Below, piece after piece: positions 7,969 through 14,544 of a stretch of 40,806 nucleotides of DNA. How positions within the stretch are numbered: the first letter of the stretch is position 1; the number at the start of each line of letters is the position of its first letter. The position numbers and the translations under genes were made by a program. The notes below the pieces were generated by a model. It did not search any database. It was not told the origin of the DNA and saw nothing but the letters and a program-made list of their open reading frames with translations. The stretch is from Lachnospiraceae bacterium (lineage in GTDB: Bacteria > Bacillota > Clostridia > Lachnospirales > Lachnospiraceae), in the NCBI GenBank assembly GCA_024695605.1, contig JAILHW010000155.1, positions 1 to 40,806 on the forward strand, given 5' to 3'.

Positions 7969-8129
7969 TTCGTGAAATGTGACGAAGGAATCTGTATTTT
8001 GTATACAACAAATGGTGGTTTTTCGTTACTTTTGTACAAGGATTAGTGGATAAAAGGGGATAAATGGCAGATTGAGGATCCGGCGCGGCCGAAAAAAGAG
8101 AAAAAATGGCGCTTTAAGGCAGGACAATA

Positions 8130-8158
8130 TTGACCCCGAAAGGATAGTTTGTTATGAT
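8130..8158 (+). promoter_or_regulatory. Promoter of the DUF1858 gene
   Basis: TTGACC (8130-8135) and TATGAT (8153-8158) with exactly 17 nt between, 38 nt ahead of the start codon. Confidence 0.7.
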
Positions 8159-8196
8159 ATCGCAAACGAATACTATAAAAAAGTGAGGTATAAACG

Positions 8197-8397
8197 ATGG
8201 CACATGAAGCTGTAAAAAGAGATATGACCATTGCCGAGATCATGGTAAAGGATCCGAATGTGGTACCGATCCTGCTTTCCACCGGAATGCACTGCATCGG
8301 CTGTCCGGCTTCCCAGGGTGAGACCCTTGAGCAGGCGGCTATGGTACACGGCATCGACATTGACGATCTGATGGATGCGATCTATAACGCAGAGTAA
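8197..8397 (+). CDS. DUF1858 redox-disulfide domain protein
   Basis: 66 residues. It matches the small DUF1858 / hybrid-cluster-protein-associated family: an N-terminal (M)TIAEIM segment, then [10 protein letters not shown] with the C33-x-x-C36 pair, then a [11 protein letters not shown]-type helix. These proteins are thought to be thiol-redox or metal-binding partners in anaerobes; the exact role is not established. GAGGT precedes the ATG. It has its own promoter and terminator and is divergent from the split PFL operon, with which it may share an anaerobic or redox theme (inference). Confidence 0.88.
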   Translation: MAHEAVKRDMTIAEIMVKDPNVVPILLSTGMHCIGCPASQGETLEQAAMVHGIDIDDLMDAIYNAE

Positions 8398-8401
8398 GAA
8401 C

Positions 8402-8440
8402 AAAAAAAGCACCCGAAGCCCAGAAGGCCGGGTGCTTTTT
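8402..8440. terminator. Bidirectional terminator between DUF1858 gene and mecA
   Basis: AAAAAGCACCCG pairs with CGGGTGCTTTTT around a 13-nt loop, with A and T tracts on both sides, serving the converging genes. Confidence 0.9.
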
Positions 8441-8455
8441 CAATGCTATGATCGA

Positions 8456-9220
8456 TCAGATCTTCGAAAGCGCTTCGATGGTATTGTCCTGCAGGATCAG
8501 ATCGAAATGCTCCTGCATATAGGAGATCCTGGAAGCGTTTACGCTTGTTACATGTCCGAACTCGGTAGCGGCATTATAGACTCTGGCAAATTCCTTTTGT
8601 CCCATGCTGCCGGAGGAAAGCAGAAGCTGATACGCGCCCTTCGGCTTGCGGTACAGCGTAGCAGGCTCGCTGTAGAAGGCCTTAACGCTTTTGGCAAAGG
8701 ATACCAGATTGCTCAGGCTGTCGCTCTCTAGGATGCAAAGGATCTTTTCCTCTTTTTCCGATGCATCGCCGGCGCTCTCTCCGGATCCGGTATCGGACTG
8801 GTTTTGACGCCGTTCAAAGGAAGCCTTGACCTCCTTGAGCATATTGATCATGCCCTCTGCAAGCTCATTGATGCTGCCGGGTGCATTGTCACCGGAGAAG
8901 GGCAGGATGCCCTCGGTTTCACTGTTATGCACAGAAGGGGCAAACCTTGAAAAGCGGGTATCCAGCTCTTCCGGGTCCTCCACCTTGGTGATGATCAATA
9001 CGATGCAGTCGGAACTGACCGGAATGGCTTCGATCACAAGGGGGATGTCCTCCGCTTCAAAGCCGCATTCATATTCTGCCTGCCGCATCATATCGCGGAA
9101 CAGGTTTTTTGCTTTTTCTGAGCCGTATGCCAGCTCACTGATCTTCAGTTGTCTGTTGGCCAGATCGTCGCCCGTCAGGGTGCAGCGGATCTGTCTGTCA
9201 TTTACACGTTCTATCTTCAT
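8456..9220 (-). CDS. mecA: Adaptor protein MecA
   Basis: 254 residues. MecA binds substrates through its N-terminal domain and delivers them to the ClpC AAA+ unfoldase through its C-terminal domain. The N-terminal domain (about 1-95, starting MKIERVNDRQIRCTL) and the C-terminal ClpC-binding domain (about 165-254) flank an acidic low-complexity linker (QSDTGSGESAGDASEKEEK), as in the family. The start at 9220 has GGGAGGTG upstream; the ORF track's extension to 9259 is rejected. Monocistronic, with a strong predicted promoter about 110 nt upstream. Substrates in this organism are unknown. Confidence 0.93.
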   Translation of the reverse strand: MKIERVNDRQIRCTLTGDDLANRQLKISELAYGSEKAKNLFRDMMRQAEYECGFEAEDIPLVIEAIPVSSDCIVLIITKVEDPEELDTRFSRFAPSVHNSETEGILPFSGDNAPGSINELAEGMINMLKEVKASFERRQNQSDTGSGESAGDASEKEEKILCILESDSLSNLVSFAKSVKAFYSEPATLYRKPKGAYQLLLSSGSMGQKEFARVYNAATEFGHVTSVNASRISYMQEHFDLILQDNTIEALSKI

Positions 9221-9332
9221 ATCATTCACCTCCCGCATATAAAAAAACCGGGACAACATGGAAAGATTCTGTCTGTTTCTTATTGTTTATATCGTTCACA
9301 GAAGCCGTGTGGATAAGGTTTCTGTCACTTAT

Positions 9333-9361
9333 ATTTTAATTCGAAATACAGTGTTCGTCAA
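9333..9361 (-). promoter_or_regulatory. mecA promoter
   Basis: Minus-strand TTGACG (9356-9361) and TAAAAT (9333-9338) are exactly 17 nt apart. The -35 box is half of a 13-bp perfect dyad CGTCAAGTTGACG (9356-9368). Confidence 0.7.
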
Positions 9362-9386
9362 GTTGACGCCCTTTCCGTCATAAATC

Positions 9387-9418
9387 TTTCACAATTTCGG
9401 GTATGCAAAATTGTGGAA
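9387..9418. promoter_or_regulatory. Inverted repeat, possible operator
   Basis: CACAATTT (9390-9397) and AAATTGTG (9408-9415) form an 8-bp inverted repeat with further symmetric bases outside. It lies between the mecA promoter and the promoter at 9464. The half-sites have the opposite orientation to a Rex operator. Confidence 0.35.
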
Positions 9419-9454
9419 GATTCATGAAAATGACCGGTCTGAGAGAAAAGTGGC

Positions 9455-9493
9455 CGAAAGCGCTTGCAAGGAGAAAAGCCATGTGTATATAAT
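9455..9493 (+). promoter_or_regulatory. Promoter with overlapping cre-like site
   Basis: TTGCAA (9464-9469) and TATAAT (9488-9493), 18 nt apart. A cre-like dyad CGAAAGCGCTTGCA (9455-9468) covers the -35 box, where CcpA binding would repress. It drives the long leader ahead of the small gene at 9840. Confidence 0.5.
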
Positions 9494-9839
9494 GCGCTTA
9501 AGAGAAGCGCCGGCCACTCGGCATCGGGAGGGAGGCGTTTGCAAAGAAGCGGATGAGTCCTGCGGACGCGCGGGCCGTCCTCACAATGAATCACGGAAGA
9601 TTTTTTCTAGAGAAATTGATTTCCGTTCTTTTGGGTAAGCGATCGGGTTTACCTGATGTCACTTGCCACCGGTTCGGTGGAATATTCACAAAATATTTTT
9701 TTACCAGTTTTGTTTTCACTAAGATGCATGGTTTGCGTTTCTCTTATGGCGTTCTTTCCTATTATGATTTCACGGGAATTTGGGAAGTTGGCCAATTACA
9801 GATGAGCTAGCAGGTATTAGACCGGAAAGGAAGGACAAT
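9494..9839 (+). other. 346-nt leader or intergenic region with several hairpins
   Basis: No convincing gene. Short stems seen in order: GCGCTT/AAGCGC (9494-9510), directly at the expected transcript start; GTCC-TGC-GGAC near 9560; and CCACCG-GTT-CGGTGG (9666-9680). The first 120 bases are GC-rich and the rest AT-rich. It could be a regulated 5' leader of the gene at 9840 or an independent small RNA. I do not recognise a known riboswitch or ncRNA class. Confidence 0.4.
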
Positions 9840-10163
9840 ATGGCTTCCGATGTCGTAATGATGGAAGATGATCCCTCCTGGCAGGATGTGATGGAGCTGA
9901 TCCGGGAACTGAAGCGTTCCGCGGATCTGCAAAAGCAGCTTACGGATAAGCTGGAAAAGGCAATCCACAGGCATCCCCGGAAGGATGACCAGGGAAAGGC
10001 GTGCATGGAAACAAGCAGGTATGTTTCCGGCGCCTATATGCCTGATTACATTCTGGATGAAAGAGGGTTTATCGTCGATGTGATCCCCGACAGTGTCCGG
10101 GTTCCTTACAGAAGAAAGGACAGTGACGAACCGGACGGGGAGGATGCTGATAAAAAGCAATGA
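9840..10163 (+). CDS. Small hypothetical protein, 107 residues
   Basis: Starts at the ATG at 9840, six bases after AAGGAAGG; the ORF track's earlier start at 9780 is a TTG without a site. The first half is acidic and probably a short coiled coil (around residues 16-42). The second half carries MPDYILDERGFIVDVIPDSVRVPYRR-type sequence, followed by an acidic Asp/Glu/Lys tail. No signal peptide or membrane segment. I do not recognise the family. A long leader precedes it and a terminator follows, so it seems to be a separate unit. Confidence 0.65.
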   Translation: MASDVVMMEDDPSWQDVMELIRELKRSADLQKQLTDKLEKAIHRHPRKDDQGKACMETSRYVSGAYMPDYILDERGFIVDVIPDSVRVPYRRKDSDEPDGEDADKKQ

Positions 10164-10190
10164 AGTAATAACGAAAGAATAACGAAGAAA

Positions 10191-10251
10191 AGGGGTTCCG
10201 ACCTGAAATCAGGATTTTCGTGTCAGTCGCAGATACAGGAACCCCTGTTTT
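10191..10251 (+). terminator. Terminator with extended loop
   Basis: AGGGGTTCC (10191-10199) pairs with GGAACCCCT (10238-10246), followed by GTTTTTC. The long loop contains a smaller CCTGAAATCAGG hairpin. It ends the small gene at 9840. Confidence 0.7.
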
Positions 10252-10282
10252 TCGTGGCAAAAAGCGGTTTTGGAAAAATCAC

Positions 10283-10311
10283 TTGTCAGATAGGAAGATA
10301 ACCTTTAGAAT
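10283..10311 (+). promoter_or_regulatory. Promoter of the GH18-trpS-sua5 operon
   Basis: TTGTCA (10283-10288) and TAGAAT (10306-10311), 17 nt apart, 40 nt ahead of the chosen start codon. Confidence 0.6.
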
Positions 10312-10351
10312 GTTATTTGTTGGAATGAAGGCAGTAACAGCGGAGAGATCG

Positions 10352-12271
10352 ATGAGAGAGAATAACCGGAATCGAAAATCGAAACATGAGTTTTTGGAAT
10401 TCTTTTCGGACGCCGGCGATTTTGACGAAGAAGAAAAACGTCAGCAGCGAAGAGAAGAGAGAATAGAGAGAAGACAGCAAAGAGAGCAAAGAGAGCAAAG
10501 ACAGCAAGGCCGGCAAAGCCGACAGGTACAAAGAAGACCGGAGGGCAGACAAAGAAGAAGATCCTCCGGACCTTCCAAGGGACCTGTACTGGTAGTTTTG
10601 TTTTTTGTTCTCATTTTTGTGATCGTAGCGGCCCTGGCAGGGAAAAAGCTGATGGAAAGATGGTCCTATTCCAAAGAGACCATGGACCTGACAGAGTACT
10701 ACAAGATCAGCGGCGCCGAGGATGTGCCCGTGATCATGGAGCAGGGCGTCTCCGATCTGCGCGCCTTGCAGCGGGACGGCAATCTTTATCTGCCCCTGGA
10801 TTTTGTACAGGCAAGACTGAACAGCAAGTTCTTTTATGATAAGAAGGAACGGGTGATGATCTTTACCACACCGACCCAGATCTACGTCTTCCCGGAGAAC
10901 AGCAGCGAGTACCAGGTGGATGGCGAGAGCAAAACGGCGGACACCGTTATCTGGGTGATGCGCGATGAGATGCCGCAGCTGGAGATCGGATTTTTGGAGC
11001 ACTTTTCCAACTTTGTATGGCAGCGCTTTGAGGATCCTTTGAGACTGACCCTGTCTGTACAGGATTATACGCAGCAAAGCGCGGAGATTTTGAAGGATAC
11101 ACTGATCAGATACCAGGGCGGGATCAAGAGTGATGTGCTCAGACAGATTTCGGCAGGGGAAAAAGTGGCGGTCCTTGAGACCATGGAGGAATGGTCGAAG
11201 GTGAAAAGTGAGGACGGCATCGTCGGCTATGTGGAGAATAAAAAGCTCTCCGATGCAGCCGAGGAAAGCATCAGCGTTCCCATTCAGATCACCCAGCCCG
11301 AATATCCTTCGCTGGTTCGGGATCACAAGATCAATATGGCCTGGCACCAGGTGACCAGCAAGGTGGCAAATGATACCATCTATGATCTGCTGGCCAATAC
11401 CAAGGCGGTCAATGTGGTCTCACCCACCTGGTATTTCCTTTCGGACAATGAGGGCGGATTTACCTCCATCGAAAGCGGAGAGTATGTTTCCGCCATGCAT
11501 GATAAGGGCATTGAGGTCTGGGCCCTTATCGATAACTTTACCAACGACGTGGATATCGCGCAGATCTTGTCCTGCCTGACCAACAGACAGCGCCTGATCG
11601 AGGCACTGACACAGTCTGTGACAGCAGTGGGAGCGGACGGCATCAACGTGGATTTTGAGCTGGTACCAAGGGAAGCCGGCGAGGACTATGTGGAGTTCAT
11701 CAGGGAGCTTTCCATCGCCTGCAGGAAGAACAATCTGGTGCTTTCCGTTGACAACTATGTGCCCACGGAATACACCGATTACTATAACAGAAAAGAGCAG
11801 GGACAGGTTGCAGACTACGTTGTGATCATGGGCTATGACGAGCATTACGGCGGGTCCCAGGAAGCCGGAAGCGTGGCGTCTCTTGGCTATGTTCAGCAGG
11901 GCATTGAAAAGACCATCGCCGATGTGCCGGCTGCCAAGGTGATCAACGGCATTCCCTTTTATACGAGACTTTGGAGAAGCTCCGATGCTGGCGTGGAATC
12001 CGAAGCGCTGACCATGCCGGTGGCAAAGCAGGCCATGGAAACCAGAGGCATCACACCGGAGTGGGACGAGACGACCTCCCAGTACTATGCCGCTTTTGAA
12101 GAAGAGGGCAAGCAGTGCCAGATCTGGATGGAGGAATCCGAGAGCATTCGTGCCAAGCTTCGTGCCATGAGCCAGTTTAACCTGGGCGGCGTTGCAGAGT
12201 GGAAATTAGGGCAGGAGCTTCCGGTGGTTTGGGATGAGATCGAAAGCTACATGAACGGAAGCCTGCAGTGA
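10352..12271 (+). CDS. Membrane-anchored GH18-family glycosidase with SH3-like domain
   Basis: 639 residues. Domain order: a cytoplasmic Gln/Arg/Glu-rich tail (1-75, repeats such as RQQREQREQRQQ); one membrane segment (about 78-97); an extracytoplasmic copper-amine-oxidase-like or mixed region; a bacterial SH3 domain (about 252-305, with EWSKVKSEDGIVGYV); and a GH18 barrel (about 330-630). The catalytic motif reads DGINVDFE, with the acid/base Glu near residue 436; Asn in the second position is usual for the YaaH/SleL spore and wall glycosidase branch. It likely cuts peptidoglycan or N-acetylglucosamine polymers outside the membrane. The start at 10352 is chosen for GGAGAG six bases upstream; the longer ORF overlaps the preceding terminator. 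First gene of an operon with trpS and sua5 (16 nt gap). Confidence 0.85.
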   Translation: MRENNRNRKSKHEFLEFFSDAGDFDEEEKRQQRREERIERRQQREQREQRQQGRQSRQVQRRPEGRQRRRSSGPSKGPVLVVLFFVLIFVIVAALAGKKLMERWSYSKETMDLTEYYKISGAEDVPVIMEQGVSDLRALQRDGNLYLPLDFVQARLNSKFFYDKKERVMIFTTPTQIYVFPENSSEYQVDGESKTADTVIWVMRDEMPQLEIGFLEHFSNFVWQRFEDPLRLTLSVQDYTQQSAEILKDTLIRYQGGIKSDVLRQISAGEKVAVLETMEEWSKVKSEDGIVGYVENKKLSDAAEESISVPIQITQPEYPSLVRDHKINMAWHQVTSKVANDTIYDLLANTKAVNVVSPTWYFLSDNEGGFTSIESGEYVSAMHDKGIEVWALIDNFTNDVDIAQILSCLTNRQRLIEALTQSVTAVGADGINVDFELVPREAGEDYVEFIRELSIACRKNNLVLSVDNYVPTEYTDYYNRKEQGQVADYVVIMGYDEHYGGSQEAGSVASLGYVQQGIEKTIADVPAAKVINGIPFYTRLWRSSDAGVESEALTMPVAKQAMETRGITPEWDETTSQYYAAFEEEGKQCQIWMEESESIRAKLRAMSQFNLGGVAEWKLGQELPVVWDEIESYMNGSLQ

Positions 12272-12287
12272 TAAGAGAGGAGATACC

Positions 12288-13334
12288 ATGGAAGAGAAAA
12301 AAGAAGTGACGGAAACGACGGTAGGGGGCGAGAGCACCGAAAAGAAGGTCATGCTCTCCGGGATTCAGCCCAGCGGGGATCTGCACCTTGGCAACTATCT
12401 CGGAGCCATCAAGAACTGGGCGGACCGGGTGAATGAATTTGAGTGCTACTATTTTATGGCGGATCTGCATACCATTACGGTGAGACAGGATCCCGCCGAG
12501 CTTCGCAGACGGTCACTGGAGATGCTGGCACTGTACATCGCCTGCGGATTGGATCCGGAAAAGAATACCCTGTTTTTACAGTCCCATGTTCCGGCGCATG
12601 CGCAGCTTGGATGGGTGCTTGACTGCTATACCATGTTCGGCGAGCTTGGCCGTATGACCCAGTTTAAGGACAAATCCGAAAAGCATAAGGACAATATCAA
12701 TGCCGGACTGTTCACCTATCCTTCTCTGATGGCAGCGGATATTCTGCTGTATCAGCCGCACTACGTACCCGTGGGTGAGGACCAGAAGCAGCACGTAGAG
12801 CTGACCAGAAATCTGGCGATTCGTTTCAATAACATTTACGGAGATGTGTTCCGGGTTCCGGAGCCTTACATCAGCAAGGTGGGAGCCAGGATCTACGGCC
12901 TTTCCACACCGGGGCAGAAGATGTCCAAATCCGCGCCGGAGGGCTGCGTCTTTTTGATGGATGAGCCGGATGTGATCCGCAAGAAATTCAAGAGAGCCGT
13001 AACGGATTCCGATACCGAGCGCTGCGTACATTTTGACCGCGAAGCAAAGCCCGGCGTTTCGAATCTGATGAATATCTACGCAACCGTTACCGGCAAGAGC
13101 TATGAGGAGATCGAGAAGGAATTTGAAGGTCAGGGCTACGGCGTCTTCAAGCCGGCAGTCGGTGATGCAGTGGTATCCCTTCTTGCGCCGATCCGCGATG
13201 AAGCAAAGCATCTGATCGCGGATAAGGCATACCTGAACGATATCTACAAACAGGGCGCTGAGAAAGCATCCTATATTGCAAATAAGACGCTTCGCAAGGT
13301 CTATAAAAAGGTCGGTTTTTATCAGTTAAAATAG
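12288..13334 (+). CDS. trpS: Tryptophanyl-tRNA synthetase
   Basis: 348 residues; class I synthetase that charges tRNA-Trp. The HIGH-type signature is SGDLHLGN (residues 29-36) and the KMSKS loop is intact (GQKMSKSAPEG, about 211-215). An N-terminal extension of about 20 charged residues precedes the usual MLSGIQPSG start; an ATG at residue 22 exists, but GAGGAGAT is well placed for 12288. Cytoplasmic. Second gene of the operon, between the GH18 protein and sua5. Confidence 0.96.
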   Translation: MEEKKEVTETTVGGESTEKKVMLSGIQPSGDLHLGNYLGAIKNWADRVNEFECYYFMADLHTITVRQDPAELRRRSLEMLALYIACGLDPEKNTLFLQSHVPAHAQLGWVLDCYTMFGELGRMTQFKDKSEKHKDNINAGLFTYPSLMAADILLYQPHYVPVGEDQKQHVELTRNLAIRFNNIYGDVFRVPEPYISKVGARIYGLSTPGQKMSKSAPEGCVFLMDEPDVIRKKFKRAVTDSDTERCVHFDREAKPGVSNLMNIYATVTGKSYEEIEKEFEGQGYGVFKPAVGDAVVSLLAPIRDEAKHLIADKAYLNDIYKQGAEKASYIANKTLRKVYKKVGFYQLK

Positions 13335-13351
13335 GATGACATTGACGGGTG

Positions 13352-14527
13352 ATGAAATTGGCAGCAGGCAGTGAAATGAAAGAAACCATATGGTGGAAGA
13401 TCGGAGATCCTCCGGGACAGGATGCGATCCTTAAGCAGGCCGGAGAAATCTTACAAAACGGAGGGCTGGTAGCCTTCCCCACGGAAACGGTTTACGGACT
13501 CGGAGGGGATGCCTTTAATCCGGCATCCTCAAAGAGGATTTATGCTGCCAAGGGTAGACCGTCTGACAATCCGCTCATTGTACATATCTGCAGGCTGTCG
13601 GATCTGGAGAAGACAGCCGTTTCTATTCCCAAAGATGCCTACCGGCTGGCAGAAGCCTTCTGGCCAGGTCCGCTGACGATGATCCTGAAAAAGACAGCCG
13701 CTTTGCCTTCTGAGACAACAGGCGGCCTGGACACCGTAGCCGTCCGGTTCCCGTCCCATCCGCTGGCACAGGCACTGATCGATGCCGCAGGCGGTTTTGT
13801 TGCCGCACCGAGTGCTAACACCTCCGGGCGACCATCCCCTACAGTCGGAAAATATGTATATGAAGACCTCTGCGGCCGGATCGATATGCTCATCGATGAC
13901 GGGCAGGTGGGGCTGGGATTGGAATCTACCATCGTGGATCTGACAGAGGATCATCCCATGATCCTGCGTCCCGGCTTTATCACGGAAACGATGCTGCGAA
14001 GCGTCCTTGGCGACGTCAGCCTGGATCCTGCCCTTTTGGAAAAGCAAAAAGCGCCTGATCTGGATCCGCAAAAGACGCAGGATCAGGCGGATCTAAAAAG
14101 CGGGATGCCGGCGCATTCGGCACATACTCATACAGGGCCGAAGGCACCGGGTATGAAATATAAGCACTACGCCCCGAAGGGGGAAGTGATCATCTTTGAG
14201 GGGGATGAGGAAAAAGTTAGCGAACGCTTACTTTATGAGTTACAGAAAGATCAAAAAAACGGCACCAGATCCGGAGTCATCTTATCGGAGCGGATGCTGG
14301 AGAGATTACAGAGGGGAAAGAAGGAGACGCTTGCTGATTCCGTAAAGTGTCTCGGAAGCAGCGATGATACGCAGGCTATGGCCCATATGCTGTTTCGCTT
14401 TTTGCGGGAGTTTGATGATGAGGGGATCCAGCGCATCTATGTCAGGGCCGTTGCCCAGGAAGGGCTTGGGCTGGCGGTTATGAACCGCTTGAAAAAGGCG
14501 GCGGGAGGCCGGATCATTTCCCTGTAA
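13352..14527 (+). CDS. sua5: L-threonylcarbamoyladenylate synthase, Sua5 type
   Basis: Makes threonylcarbamoyl-AMP from threonine, bicarbonate and ATP, the first step of t6A37 tRNA modification. About 391 residues, the long Sua5 form. The YrdC domain (about 20-225) carries FPTETVYGLGGDAF, KGRPSDNPLIVH and SANTSGRPSPT. A His-rich linker leads to the C-terminal Sua5 domain, opening with PGMKYKHYAPKGEV. The start is uncertain: GTG 13349, ATG 13352 and ATG 13376 are in frame and none has a strong ribosome binding site. Equivalent to B. subtilis ywlC, which lies near rpiB, upp and the atp operon there as here. Confidence 0.93.
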   Translation: MKLAAGSEMKETIWWKIGDPPGQDAILKQAGEILQNGGLVAFPTETVYGLGGDAFNPASSKRIYAAKGRPSDNPLIVHICRLSDLEKTAVSIPKDAYRLAEAFWPGPLTMILKKTAALPSETTGGLDTVAVRFPSHPLAQALIDAAGGFVAAPSANTSGRPSPTVGKYVYEDLCGRIDMLIDDGQVGLGLESTIVDLTEDHPMILRPGFITETMLRSVLGDVSLDPALLEKQKAPDLDPQKTQDQADLKSGMPAHSAHTHTGPKAPGMKYKHYAPKGEVIIFEGDEEKVSERLLYELQKDQKNGTRSGVILSERMLERLQRGKKETLADSVKCLGSSDDTQAMAHMLFRFLREFDDEGIQRIYVRAVAQEGLGLAVMNRLKKAAGGRIISL

Positions 14528-14544
14528 AGTTTGCTGTTAAGAAT

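Noticed and set aside
9387-9418. Rex redox-regulator operator
   Set aside because: The half-sites TTTCACAA and TTGTGGAA point outward, opposite to a Rex site (TTGTGAA...TTCACAA).
9494-9839. Known ncRNA such as RNase P, tmRNA, SRP RNA or a named riboswitch
   Set aside because: None of the conserved core motifs of these RNAs could be found on either strand.
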